Below are positions 27,901-42,900 of a stretch of DNA of 64,000 nt, in pieces; the first letter of the stretch is position 1, and every line of letters begins with the position of its first letter. Source of the DNA: Casuarius casuarius. Lineage: Eukaryota; Chordata; Aves; Casuariiformes; Casuariidae. Under the pieces are notes generated by a model. That model saw only the letters and a program-made list of their open reading frames with translations, was not told where the DNA came from and ran no database searches. Made by a program: the position numbers and the translations under genes. The stretch spans positions 7,128,580-7,192,579 of the forward strand of contig PTFA01000024.1 of NCBI GenBank assembly GCA_003342895.1, in the 5' to 3' direction.

Positions 27901-30900
27901 ACAGCCTTAAGGTTTTTCAAGTTGACAAGTAATTCAACTGAATTTTTTCAGCCCATTGTTATAGATTTATCATCTTAGACCATATTTTGTCAGTAAATTT
28001 ACTGTTATATATATTTTTCATAAGCTGAGCGCTTTGTATTGATTATAGAGATGCCTGCTTTGCTCTCTTTAATCCATGTTAAGTGGAAAAAACACTGACA
28101 GGCTTAGTAAGAGTAGGTGAGGACCACATTTACGCTTGCATGGAAAGAGGATATAAATTAGTTCCCCAATTCTACTACACACACACACACAGTGGTGAGG
28201 AACCCAAAGAAGATCTATGTGGGGTTCAAAAGCCTTTTTAAGAAAGTCTAGAGTAGAGAGCCTGGCTCCAGCGCTATACCAAAAGATAGGACCAGAATGC
28301 AGTCAAAGCAGGACTGTGTTTTACACATGAATATCAAGCCTACTTCAAGCTAGCACAGCTACAAGCATAGCTGTGGCAACGCGGGGAGTGCAAGCGTGGC
28401 CAGAGAAGCCACCTAAGTATTCACATCTACATTGCAACGCCACCATGCTGCTATACCAGGGATGGGGGAAGAGGTGAAGAAACGGCAATGCCATTTTGCT
28501 ACGCTCAGTCTCCCTCCACAGGCAACTGCCTGCTCTGCCTACAGCCAGAGCTAGCCCCGTGTTGCCTGTGTGCATGCGAGGGAAAAATCTGCAGCTGGGT
28601 CTCAAACGGTTAAATTTGGCTGCTTTTAAACCTGATCAGTCCTAGAGGTACAAACACGTTCTAACACTCAGAGCTGTAAGTACACAGCGTATGCAACTCT
28701 ATGATTCAGCGATGCAATTATATACAGCCTGGCACATGACAATAGCTATTTTTTAATGTTTTGGTAAATACACGCTTACTGTGAAATTTATTCCTGTGTT
28801 TAAAGGTATTGACAGAATACCATGCACGTGTATTAAACAGACCCGTTAAAATTATTGTTAGCAGCAGATGAGCTTATAAATTACAGCACTACTAAACTAG
28901 GACTGTTTAATAGCTTGTTAAATGTGACTGTTGACTAATTTGAGTCTAAGGTCAATGAGAATACCAGAATTAGATGAGCAAGGCTATTAATTACATTTAA
29001 GTGATATCTATTAGAGCATTTCTCTTTCTATTGTTTATATTATTACTCAATTCTTATCACCATACATCAACTCAAAAGATACTTGGGCTACAGAAGTTTG
29101 GCCAAGAAAAGGAGGTAATGACAAAGAAGGAATAAGGAATTGTGTGTTAATAAGTTCCTTACAATCTGATATTCTTTTATAATTCAGAAAACAAATGCTA
29201 TATTCTTATAATAAAGCTTCTTAACTACATCAAAAGACTTTTCATGTGAGAAAACTGTAAGAGTATCACTAGCAAAATGAAAGCTCATACAGTTACATTA
29301 GTCTTCACAAAAGTGGCGTTTACATTTTCTTTTTGAAACAATGACAGACTGTTGTTTTAAAATAAAACGCAAGACTTCTCAAAGAGCTGTACTCAGAGGT
29401 CACTCTGGCAAAGTGAAACGATTTCAGCTTTTAGTACTTTTCTCTGTCCCAACCACAACAGGGGCTGCATTTCATTCCCAATGCAGTCAACAGGAGTTTT
29501 ATCGCTGATGACAACAAGCATCGATTCACTGAGGCTTTCAGAAACATTTTAGCACGCATCAAGACTTCCAAGATAAAAGAAACAAATGCATATTTTCAGG
29601 GATAACAGATCAGCCAAGGCAAAAAACGTCTCCACGCTAACTGCTTTGCCATATGTACACAGAGCGGGCAGTTACTGCCGCTTTTTATTTTCAGTCTTAT
29701 CTCGGCTTATCCTGCATCTGCTAACACTACCAGTTCCCCACCAAAGAAATCACAGTACCAGATCCCTCTGATAGTCCCCTCCGTTGAATCAGGATCGCAT
29801 ATACATCAACCTGGCAGAGGTCAATCAGCCTAATTTGTTTCTAACAAGTAGCTTCACAAACTCCAGATCCGATAAAGCCTGCCTACCAACAGATGGGTGT
29901 TCCACCTTTGACTGTGAGCTCTAGTGGAAACTTTTCCTGTGGCTGAGGTATTTTAAAGACATCATGTCCACATGGATTCTCTAGTGCCCAAAGGATGTAA
30001 GCGCACAATGGCATTTTCCCCCTAAGTGGGAACATTTATAGGGTCTCTGTTCTGTCCAAAGGCCAATTTTCACAAAACCTCTTCACCTACATCAGTTTTG
30101 GTCAGAAACAACCACTGGGGACAGAGAGACTTTGTGACAGCATGAGCCTCATTTCCTCAAGAAACCAGGCAAAAAAGCCTACAAAGAAGATCCCACCAAC
30201 TCCCTCAGGTTACTTTTTGGAATGTCTACCTGCCCATACAGCTGGTAAGCAGTCCCGAGTATCTATCTTCCTTGCTGAAAATTAAACTGATTATTTCTCA
30301 TCCCATCTTTGTGTCATGGAGAAAACTGGCTCTCCTCTCCATAACTGCTCTCCCTTTAAAAAATCTGTAGATGTATATTCCTTTTCAGTCTTCTCTTTCC
30401 TAGACTGAACTAACTCAGCCTTCTCAGTGTTTTCTTGAACAATTTGCTTTACAAACTCCTTATAGCTCTGTTGCTCTTCTCTGTAATATCTTTCTACATG
30501 GGTAGATTCAGTGTCCTAATCTGTACACAGTATTCCGATAGAAAATTCCTTTTGATCCCAGATCGAATTTGCTTTGTTCTGCTGCATCATGCTGAGATTC
30601 TCTCCCACTGTAGCTACTAAATCTTTCTCTGCAATTGTGCCACATAGCCAATAATTTTTCACTGTGCATTTCCATAGGGAGTGCATATGCACTTGTCTTG
30701 ATGGAATTTCATCTTGTACCGTCATAATTCACTGACCAATTGTCACACAGATAGACACACAAACACACTCTAGAAGATACTTCCCCTAGTCTCCAACTGA
30801 TTATAGTAAAAGCAATTTACTTTATTAATGACCGTATGAAGTAATATGTAACCCTCACGGGTTGGCAAGATCTGGTTCATACTCCTCCAGTGTTTGCTCC

Positions 30901-33900
30901 ATATGAAGGAGAGCAATTACCATGTAGGCAAATTCAGATACTCATGTCCACTTCTTCACATAAATTAATTTCTATTCCTTGGAAAACAGATGTGCAGAGA
31001 GGGAGTCCATTTTATTAACAAAGCAATCAGTCCTGAGCCCAATTCAGCAATGCTTCCATATTACAATAAAGCATTGAGGCACCTTATAAAGCCTGAGGCT
31101 TGGGCTTACATCTCCTTGATCTCACTAGGACTTTAACAAAAGCCACGGTTGTAGAACTGAAACACAATTTTCCAAGTAAGTGGCAGGAGTGTCTGTTCCA
31201 CTGAAAGGCACTCCAGTCCTTCAGGGATACTCAACTGATCATTTTTCTCTACTTTTATGAAGAACCCTGGTCAATTCAGCCTTTACTAAAGGCAACACCT
31301 TTACTAAAGGAAAAGAAGCTGCACAGGCAACAACTCTGTCTCCTGAAGTTCATGAACTGCAAATTGCAGGTGGGTGGAAAAGTTACCTCATTCTTATATT
31401 TTGCTATTGGGTGCATCTGTGTCAGCCTTTTAATTCAGATCAGGAGTGAGCTTCTAAAGCAAATCTGATGATGATCCTCACTTACAAGACATCATCGCGG
31501 CACAGTCTCAGGGCATACAAACTGCTAAAATGACACTAAAAGATGTGCTCCAGGCATGCACTCTAGCTACTAAAACATGCTCAGTCCATTGAATCAGACT
31601 ACAGCTAGTGCAACATCAAACCCATGTCAGCGCCTGTGATGCACACAGTATGGGCTTCATACTCGCAGTACCAACTCACTCAGTCAGAAGATATACTCCT
31701 TAGTAAAGGAGAGACAGCCAGACACCACTGTTAGAGCTGTCCTTCATCCAGAGATAAGGAGCTAAATGACCTTTTTGCCATCTCAGGTTATGTTCTTATG
31801 ATCTGCCACATCCTTATCACACATGTCCTATTTCGAGTCCACTAATGACAAGAGGCCATTCCAAGTTTCTATTGTTAAAACATTTTATATTAAGGAAACA
31901 GGAAGAAAGAGAAGGGATTTAACAAGGTTTGGGCAGTTTTGACTTAAAAGACAGAAATGATGTTTACTCACATGTATTGTAGGTTGACGTTTTTCACAAA
32001 TGCCTGACGGGACACAAACCGTAAACCCGAATCCACCACAGTCCTGTGAAAATACAAAAAGCTGTTAGCCTTGTTCATTTAAAATACAATGGAATTATAA
32101 TAATAATAATGATTAAAATAAGAATGTGTATGAAGTCTCAACTAGGCTTAACTGCAAGCCCCACAGCTATCTTCTCTAATGCACAAAGTTAGGCCCACTC
32201 TCTGATGAGGTCTGTATCTGCTTCTGCAGGAGGAATAAAGGAATAGTAACACTACAAAATAATTATCCCATATACTCACAGATTTTTAAGTCCAACATAA
32301 AATCCAACTTCATTGTCATTGATACTTTCTAACTTCCGCTGGTTCGCAATGTAACTGTTGAAAACACAAGACAGAAAACAAAGTATGAAAGTGCTGCTTC
32401 CATAGCTTTGACTGTTCAGAGGTCAGCAGTAAGGTCTGAAAGCTGGTGGTGGCTGCTGACCTACTGCAATGAACACTGAAATCTAACTGGAGCATCTGCA
32501 GAGCAAAAGCACCTCTTAATGTCCCCCCCATCATTTAACTGGTACTTCGCAGGATGGGGCTGGAGGAGGAACGGCTGAGTTTTGGGGGGTGCCCTGGCCT
32601 TATTTCCCTCATGTTGCTGTTAATCACTCATAAACTGATTTTCTCGCTGTCCCAAAGTAGTTGCAGTTTTATTTGAAGCAATAGGAGAACAGAGGAAAGG
32701 GAGGCTACGCTTCATTACAGTACATACACAAGTGGAAATAAAGAGAACAGAAGCTGTCGTAAGAGACCAAAGCACTGTGAGTCCTCTCACATACCGTGAA
32801 CGCCTGCCATAGGCTGAACCTTGAGAAGATGCGAGAATGCTAGCTAGCTGTTTGTATTACTATCATGCGAGATCTACGAATGACCAAAGACATCCCTCAG
32901 ATCAGAAATTAGAATATTGTACAGATAATACATGGGATGATAGAGAACCTGTTACCTCTTCTGCAGCCAGAAAAAAGTTTCACAGTGCAAAGCATGCTGT
33001 CTAGGAAAGAAGAATCAGAGGAAATGGCAATTGACAGACGTTCTGAGCAGAAAAGTAAGCCTGGTCTGGGAAATTACCTTGTCAAAGAGTCCATGCATTT
33101 CAAAAGATAATCCAGTCACAGACAAAACTTAAACTGGGATTCACCTGTATTTTTATAAAAACTCAGAATGAATCAAAGCCACAATACAGTAAGTTTCCCT
33201 AAACAGAAGAAGTCTTTCTTTTGCTACAATAAAACTTGTTTTCATTTTAAGCGTTTTGCGTATTTAAATGGAACTTTGATGAATTGGAGAGGAGGAAGGT
33301 ATATTGCTTTCCCAAAGGCAACAAATCTACTTGAATGGGTGTTTTAGAGAGCTCCTTTGTGTGCCTATGGCCCAAGAGAAGCTTGAGAATCCCACAAGCT
33401 GGGCTGGGCTTCCCTCCAAGCTGCAAAGCTGACTTGGGCTACGGGCTTGCCAAGTGCCAGGAAAAGCAGAAAGTTTCTCCTAATGGGACTCATTGTCCCT
33501 TGAGAAAAAGAACGGCAGTAAAAAGACAACACGTGACACTGGACAAAACACATTATCACAGCATCATATGACAGTGACTGCTCTTCAGGGCTTCTTAGGA
33601 AAAGATTATCATGGTGTACCCATTATAGGGTAATAATTTCCTACATATTTTCTGCCCTTCCTTGGGTTTTTTTTAAATCAATGTGATTTAATCCTTTGGG
33701 ACTTATTAATCCATTTTTTGTTTGTTCGTTGGTTAATTTATTTCTTTTGCCAAGTAAAAACTATGAACTAGTCTATCAACCCTTCCATTTGAGAGTTCTG
33801 TAAGAAGATGATCTTACTGCCTTTGACTCTACCCTGAAGAAGAATTAAGTTTCATCTCATCTACCGCTTGGACCTCATCACGCTAAAATAAAGTTATGCA

Positions 33901-36900
33901 AGAGGTATCAAAGATACCTCCTCAATCTGTCCTCAGTGGTCAACCAATGAGCACCCTGGTGAGACCAAAAAGAGACTGGGAAATATGGAAGAGCAAGAAT
34001 CAAGGAAAATGGACAGAGGAACAGAAAGGGAGAAGGGAATCAGAAAAGCGGAAGAGGGGAAGAAAGTGACCAACTGATTTTTCCTAGCTGAAGATTAAGT
34101 CATCAACAGAGCTCTGGCATGCACTGCCATAATCCAGCCCCATCACTTAATCAAACATGCTTATGACACATCCAGATCTGACATTGCAATTTTAATCATA
34201 AAAACATTTAACCAGAACCTCCCACTACCAGAAGCTACAGAACTCTGACATAACTTACAGCGCAGCGTAGAAACATCTCACTGTATTTACATTCTGTGGT
34301 AAACCTCACCCTATGTACAACAGCTCGGCTCTACCAAAGTCAACAGAGCTACCACAATTTACGCCAGACTGAGTATGAACACAGCCTATAGCAGTCAGTG
34401 CTGTTGGTCCATTAAAGAATAAAACAAAGGGACAAAATTTGGGATGAAGCAGCAACGTAAATTCACAGTCTTTTCTCTCCTGTCTTTCTCTTATTGCATC
34501 CCTTAAAAAGGGGAGAAGAAGTTCCACTCTTTATTCTGTGCTGGTGCTAGGCTCTTTCTGGTGAATGATTTATGACTCTAAAGGAACTAAAAGAAACCAC
34601 GGACTTCCCATGGCTGTAGGGACCCTGAAGAAATTCTGGCTAAGTGTGACTACAATTAACTCAAAATAGTAACTACTATGCATTACATTTGTATACTACC
34701 CCTTTTGCATAGGGCTGGACAGTAAAGCAAATTTCACACAGTGGGAAATCCCTGCAGCAGGAGCAGACACATGTAATTTACCACAAGCGGGTCAGGTCCT
34801 CTTACACTTCCTTACTTGCTTACCAGGTCTTTTTTAGGTTAAGTCTTTGCAACCATTTCACAGCAGCGAGAAACAGAGAAGTGCGATGACTGCTGCTGTA
34901 CACTTTAGGGTGAAGTTGTTCTCTTGTTTAATTCAGAGGGACGTTTGAAATAAAACCTCTTCTCTAACTGCAGACTATTTTTACCTTCCTCACGACTACT
35001 CTACCTTGATGTTACTTATCATCAAACATTAATACTCTAAAAGCTCCAACTTGCAGTGGGCGATGTTGAGAAATGTAATTTGCCTGCCTGCCCTTAAGAG
35101 TATCCACCCTGTTCTTTAATTGAACGCTTTTTATTGTAGCACAGAAGAAAAACATCCTGACTCACGGCTGGCTGAAGTCACCTGAGGAGCCTGGAAGCTC
35201 CCACCGCACACCACAGCAAAGTGTAGCACAGCCGAAATCTAGCAGGACATTATCCAACCCGATCACACATATCATCTCACAAATGCCAATTACTGCCTCT
35301 AAACCAAACCTTCACCCGTCTACAACACTGCTCACTTGATTACACTATAGCATTCTGGCTCTCCTTCAGTGAGTCATCAGTAAACATTATTTGGTTTTAG
35401 ACCGCTAATTTTATCTCCCCATCGTAAATTACTGATTAATTCTGATAACGGCATTCAGAATTGTACACCTACCGACTGCACACTGCAACCTACAATAACA
35501 TGCACATCTCAGCACACTTCAACAATTTAACTATTGAATAATGCCACATACTCCTATTTTACCACTTCCGTAACATTCTGGAAAGGGTATTTGAAAATAC
35601 TGTGGTAAAAGACTTAACTTTTCCAAATAACTTCTTTTTAACAGGGTGGTCTATATTTCTGCTCATTACACATGTAAGGGACTGGATTAAGTCAGAAGTA
35701 ATTGCTGAATTATGAGGGCAGGAAGAGAAAGCAGGTTCTGCACTTTAAAACAGTGCTCAAATAGCTTAAAAAATGATTTCTCTCTAACTTTCAAATCTGG
35801 CATGTCCATATTCTTTCTCTTGAAATGGAAACATTTGGTCAGCAGAAATACGCCTCCCTAACTTATTTGATTTACTCTATTTTCTCTAGATTAATGTACA
35901 TTAGGGTATACTACTCCATTTGGAGCTATAAGGACACGCTGCGAAACCAGCCGCACACTAGTCTTAACGACATAGAGGCAAGCACAAAACACTGTAATGC
36001 AGCTCCAGAAGTATTTCTGCTGCCAGAAAACTCCCTTTATAGGAAACATATTTTCTTAACACTCCAAAAAATAAATCAATTATATGTTTAGTCCTGGTTC
36101 ATACAGCTGGGGAAAAAGTTTTGAAAATTAATAAACATTCCCTGGTGAAATGTTTCTGAACTTTGGGAAAACATTTTACTCCAAGTTATTTTTTCACCAG
36201 ATCTTTAGGGGAAAAGGCAGCACACTCCAGACATTGAATTATCAGTAGATGAATTACCATTTAATGACAGGTCAAGTATGTCCCTAGTCTACACTACTGT
36301 GAGGGCTGTACGTAACATCCACAATTTAAAAACTGCAAAGTTCCCTTGTGCTGTATTTTCTAACAAACTCAAGTGTCAGACCAAGTTCATCAAAAGGTAT
36401 GCTAAAGCTTATGGACATTTTCAGCACACCTGGGCTGATTTATGGTTATGCATCAAAATCATGCAAAACTTGCAGGCTTGACACAGTACTTGATGAAAGT
36501 TGGCAGATTCAAATGGGTTTCATTTGCAGTCCCACTGAAACCAAACTTAAAATAAAGCTCAAGGGGTGTGAACTCACATAGTTTGAAAGTGAAGCACAGA
36601 GCTACACAACGTTGCGTATCAGGAATGCCAGGTTTCAGACAGATGTAGGGACCAATGATATAACCTTCGCTCAAGCAAGAAATCTTTGTATGTAGGACCA
36701 AGCTCCCCCTAAGACAGAATATCTGTAAAATATCTAACAGCAGGCTAATGAGCATAATATATCTATACCAGCAGCAAGTTCTTTACAGATATACAGGCTC
36801 AGTCCTATTTCAATTTATTTTATTTTGCTGTCTTCATCTCGCATCATCAGTACCAGATTTCAGAAGGCCAATCTCGAGAAACAAAACTTCTACCACTAAA

Positions 36901-39900
36901 AGAATACTCCATATCTCAGAAAAGAGCCAGAGTCTCCAGGAAGTCCACTGTGGACCTACCTAGAATTGAGCAATTGTATAAACAGGTGCTCAACTCTTTG
37001 GCTCTCTGGCATCTCCTGACAAATTCACAGCAAGTCCTGAACTTGAAAAAAAAAAAAAAAAAAAATCTGTGAATCATTTTGTCCTTCACAAACAATGAAA
37101 AACTGATGACCACTCTCACAGGCTCCTTAAGTCATCCTTCTTTAGGTTTTTTGCCTCTCATTTAGAGGATTTAATCATGAGTCAGAGGATTACAGGAGGG
37201 AGCTTTCCATATTCCAGTAGAGCAGCTCTAAGGCTGACAGAATTAACATTGGGATGTTTCTTCGCAGCCACAGGCACACAAATTTTTTGAGCATATTCTT
37301 CGCTACACATATCCCACATTCAGATAATGCACTGTTCAGGGCTGTCTGGAACTAAGTATGTCATGGCCAAGGTCACACATCGGAGTTAGTTTCAAGGATT
37401 CCCTCATCTTGATCTGCGGCCGTTTCAACTGCCAGGCGACAGCGGGACTCAGACGTTCTGCTCCGTGCCAAGATACTATGATTATCCAATTAGTAGTATC
37501 CAATTAGTAGTATCCAATTAGTAGCATGCAGTTGCCATCGGGAATTGCTTCTCCAAAGCTGACATCCTAAACCAGCCGCGCCAACCCACCGGCTTAATGC
37601 GGCAGAACACCGGAATTTCGTGGTGACCCCAAGCTTGCTTTGGCGCGGCAAGAGCCGATCCACGCTCTTGCTAAAAACTGCAACTCCCTGGAAAATGGAA
37701 GCCTGTGCCCTGCCAGCCAACCTTAGTTCGCTCTTTACAGCACGCAAATGTTAAGGCAAAAGTAAAAATAAATGAATATGACTGCAATGCAGAGTTTAAG
37801 AGAAGAGTTACTATATTTAGAGACAGGGAAAATGAAACATAACGCACCCCTGGGCTTACTTTACCTCTGCTTTGGCTTCAAGGTGTTTGTTTTGTTCTCT
37901 TCAAATAGCAGACTACCAAACCAAGCTAACGCTCGAGACATTTCACGCAGCTCTCCAGATTTGGGATTCATGCCTTTGACAAATTCCACGTTCAGAATTA
38001 CTTTTCTCAAAACAAACACAAAGCTTATTTACCTATTTCCTACATGAGGATCTCTATTCAGAGTCCTGTTCTCTCCCCGAGCTTCATGCAGTCCGTAAGT
38101 TTGGCACTTTACCGAGATACAAATTTTTAGCATTTCTCCAGAGGGCTGCTGGCAGGACTGTTGATATTACTTGAAAACAGTCCAAAAGAATTATCAAATC
38201 AGAATTATCAAATCTATCAAAAACATTTAATTCTAAAGTTGCATCTTAACCACTGGTCCTATGCTTCAGCTGTCCACAAAAAACATTTCACCCACTGCAT
38301 ACGAAATCACCTCTGCAGACTGGCAGGAAGGGGTTTAAATTCCCATACTCCTTTCTAATCTATACCCACTAAAAAAATGACACATTAAATAAATACACAG
38401 AAGGAAAGCAAGGAACGTGGCTGTTTATTAGTCTTTGACAGAGAGTGGACATAAGAGCAAACAAACGCTTTTTCCTTTAAATTTGGCTTGCTAGGAAGAA
38501 AAGGCATCTCGAAGGAACAAATAGATGTTAACAAAAGTATGTGACAATTCTTTCTCCTATAGAATCATTTAGTATGGTGATTTTTCAAAGACTTGTAACA
38601 CAATCTCTCTCTTTCTCAGCACTTGCACAGACCACTCCTGTAGCTGTCACCGGCCTTGATGCAAACGAGACTGGCAAAACATCAGTGCCATAGTAGCGCA
38701 GTTCGCTTGTGCCTAACCCTCCTTTAGACAGATCTTTTTAGGTCTTTCAGTGAATCAAAACATTGAAGCAACTTGGTTGATGTCAAAATCTTTGGATTCT
38801 TTCCTTCCTGGCACCTCTGCTCACGCGGGCACTTTGTGGAACGGATGTCTTAAGTGACCTGTGCAACCTTCAGAGTTAGATAAGCATTTGCTGACATAAT
38901 TCAGTATGTCTTTCAACATTTTAAGTCCTTTTCCTATCTTCAAGTTTTGACACGTTCAATATTCTCTGACTCTTTGATTCAACAGAAGAAATTCCTCCTG
39001 AGGTCAGTCTTCCTCCCAGGTATATTATTTTCACTGTCTAACATTAATATTTGGCTTTATGCAGTTGAAAATTACTGGTTCTTGGAATGTCAAATACTCT
39101 GTTCCAGCTTTTCTGATAGTCACTGGATCATCAAGACATATGTCCATACCTGCTACACTTTCCATTGGCTATTTCACTGCATGCAATACACCTCCAGCCA
39201 AATACAGTTCAAAAGGTAGTACTTCCAAATGACGGAGTGAAACTGCAGAGCTTGAAGCCATCTATCCAGGAAAATCCATCCATATCCTGTTAATGCATTA
39301 AATTTGCTGAATAATTTGACTCCTGACATCTCAAACAACATTCTCCTTTTCATAAGCCAGCAAAAATGTTCTTTCTTCTGTTTTTATTTAAGTCTTGAGA
39401 GTCTACATATGGTCATAATCGCCATCCTTTTTTCTCTGCAATTATTAAATAGAGAACCCAATTTGTAGATGTTTTTCTATTCTTCAAATGATACCATCTG
39501 CTGCCATGGCTCACAATTCATTTTCTAGCCTCTTTCTCAAGGCCTGTGAAACATTTTGTGTAGCCCTGACCACAGATCTGCATCTTCTTCAAGCCATATC
39601 TTATCTTTTAATGGAAGACATACACAAATACATCTTCACATTGTGTTACTAAAACATTCCAAAAGGGCTATAGCTTGTCTTTCCGAATTTCTATGACACT
39701 GATCCTCTCGATGTTTACCTCACCCTTCTAGGCCCAAAACAGGTCACCACCTTCTGTATGTCAACACCTATTTTACCATTTATATTGAACTGATATATTT
39801 TCCAGGGAGCATTTCAACAGCAGTAAAATTGCCTCTCTGTTAAAGCATTTCAGAGGCACTCTTTACTCTTCCACATTTATGTGCTCTGTGCAGCTCCCTA

Positions 39901-42900
39901 TTTCACTTTCTGTTACCACATTTATTTCCATTCCATTTTCTGTCCTGTACACGCCAATTCTACTCATTTTAATTGGCCAATCTTTTGAATTTATAGCTTC
40001 TTCCATTATTGTTCCTAAAGACAGCACTTCCTCTTCACTTGAGGAATCCCGTTCTTTACTAAAATATGCAGCACATGTGAGAAACTGCTTGCAGTAAGTG
40101 TAGTGGTGTGTTTATTGCACTTTCTGCATGTTTGTCAGTAACCTGAGCATTTCTAATGCTCATGTTGAGTGCCACACTGCCGCCACTGCTTCTGTGACTT
40201 TCCATGCTCCTGGACTTGGCCAATTTAATTTCTGGGAAATTCTCTCTTGCAATGGTACACACAGTCAAAGGTTCTTTCTTTCAGATTTTTGTTTGTATTT
40301 CTGTTTGCTCTGTTGCTTGCCCTATACACATTGCTTTTTCTAGAGTGAGATCAACTTGACTTAGAACCCATTCAGGGACTTCTGTATTGCTGTACTTCAG
40401 GAAAACCTACTCTTTCGTAAGTGTTAATTTTGCATTTTTAACATCATTTAAAATCTTTGACCATCTTCTCTACCATTCTCCCTTCAAACTATGTTCTCAA
40501 CCTACATATACCTCTTTCACAAGCTGACATCTTTTTTCTACGATGGTCTTCAATTTTTTTCATCATTTCTGCAAAAGCCGCCTTCTCCTTACCCCCATTA
40601 CTTTCATGATATTCATCATTTATCTTTACAGCTCGTCTCTGCCATTACTTACGAATAGAGTGAAATTTTTGTCATCCTCCAGCCCATTTATCCTTATGGT
40701 TTTCACAACCACTCCACACTTATGCACACCTTCCAGCATTGCTCTAATTTACACACCCCTCCCCAGCTCTCAGGATGGGTGAGGCATTCACCTGCAATCA
40801 CACAAGATAGGGCTGCTCTCTCCTAAACCTCCCACTTCACATACCAATTGTGAAGAGCAAAACTACTTCAAGATAACCTGTTTATTGTTCTACTTTGGTG
40901 TCTTTATGCCACATGTGGATTTGTGCCAATTCAAAACATTTTCAAAACACCTAACCTGAAAAGTTTGGTCTTTTGTATACATATATAAATGCATGTAGCA
41001 TATGCAGTATTTAAAAGATGCTTACATTGCTATCACCCTAAACTCGAAAATACTTCAGCACGTGCTTAAGTACACTACATAGTTAGTCACATATAAGTCA
41101 ATATAACTGCTGCTAGTAGGAGAGTTTGGTGTATGTCTTTACAATGTGAGGATCACTGTATGCATATTGTATTGCAAAACCAGTCTTTAAAAATTAGGAA
41201 GAGGCAAGACTGGAAGGGAGAATAGGAAATGAATAAGCAATAGATGATTCACCTCCCTGTGCAAAAGAAGCAATTTCACCTTCCTGAACTAGACCTGTAT
41301 TCAGCACATAGGTTCAGCAGAAAAAAGAAAAAAAAAGAAAAAAGAAAAAGACATGTCTGTGTCTAGTGGGAGAATTGGAGGAATTGGAACAGATTTGGAG
41401 GAAATGCTGGGAATAATGTCCCACTGTTATCCAGGAGTGCCAAGTTCAATCCTTTCCTCTTCCTGAAGGAATGTGATCCCAGCCTCCCGAAAGGTACCCT
41501 CCTATGAAGCAATCTGAGGCAGGCACGCTCAGCCTTACCTGCTCATGCTGTTCTCATTTTTGCTGTAATTGCACATCCAGCGGGGCAGCAACAGGACCCA
41601 GTTGTCTCACTACACAAATAAGCATCACGGTCACTTAGCTAAACAGACAGTCCTGCTCCCTGACCCAAAAGCATATTTAAATACTCCACGCCAAGCAAGG
41701 CAACTGTGACAGCAAGAATCAAGGCAAATCCACATCTGTACGCCATACAGGACGGTAGTTAAGATGCTGACATGCAAGATCTTGGTTCATACCCACGCTC
41801 TGATTCAAGGAGAGCGGCCCTTGACATACTCTGCCGAAATGTTTTGCTTGGGACCACAAGAACATCTCACTCCCCGGCACGATGCTGCTCGCTAGCGGGG
41901 AGCCCCTGCTCTTCCCACTCACCTCCACACACACAGTCCCCGAGGTTTCTCGTGTCGTCAGCAACAACAGTCAGGGGGAAGGCTCCATCGGATAATTCGC
42001 GGGGGAAATCTAATTTTGGCCTTCTGAATCACTCCCTGGAAGAAGCGGGCTCTCCGTTGTAGGCAGGAGCGTAGCCAGCTGAGCTAACGCAGCTCGTAGG
42101 GACTCGCCAGATTTTCATCACTGTGGCCTGGGACAGTCCTGGCCATGCTTAGCAAGTCCAGCACACGACACTCACAGCACGTGCTGCAAAAAAGTCCCTC
42201 CGTGCATGCCCATTAAGTCTGACGTGCCCAGTATATATATGTGATTTATCCACATATGCTCACTGTGCTGTCTGGCATTTAAAGAGTCGGACAGTTGTTA
42301 CAGAAGTATGGGAAAAGTCACATCCTATATGTTCATCATATGGAATACAGCATCTGACTGCGTAATGTGGGATATCCATGTTACACAGGATATCTGCTTA
42401 ATATTGCCCTAATTATTTTTATATGTATGGTTCAGAACTAAAAAAGGTAAAAATTACTTCATTTAAAATCTTACACCAAAAGATTTCTTTTGTCTTAACC
42501 GCCAGACCAAGAAGAAAAAAAGTAACTTGCCCAGCCCTAATTAGAGCCCTATTAACAGATTCTTCCACAAGGAGCTTAGAAGCGTTATCATTGCTTTTCT
42601 GTTTCAGCAATGGACTAACTTTGATTACGCATTGTCCTTCTTTTATTTATATGTCAGACAAATGCGTATTCTGAACCACATATCCTCTATGAATCTAGTA
42701 TGAGTTTCTATAGTGACTGCCTCTGTCACTGTTTTGCACATGGAACTACTATGCAGGTTCAATTAAATATGGAAATTACCTAAAGCTTTGTAAAACTCCT
42801 GTAAAATACTCAATCTCAACTTCCTATTGCCTCAACACACTTACTCTTCACACAGTAGGAAAATGTTTGGGATCCAAGAAAAGCTCCAAGCCAAACACAG

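Larger units (their letters stand above)
25247..31971 (-). other. NTRK2 intron 3 (6,725 bp)
   Basis: Contains a (CA)n tract at 28177-28191, a possible ancient amniote repeat around 29450-29540 and a CR1 reverse-transcriptase relic at about 30370-30745. The remainder is unremarkable AT-rich intron. Confidence 0.85.
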
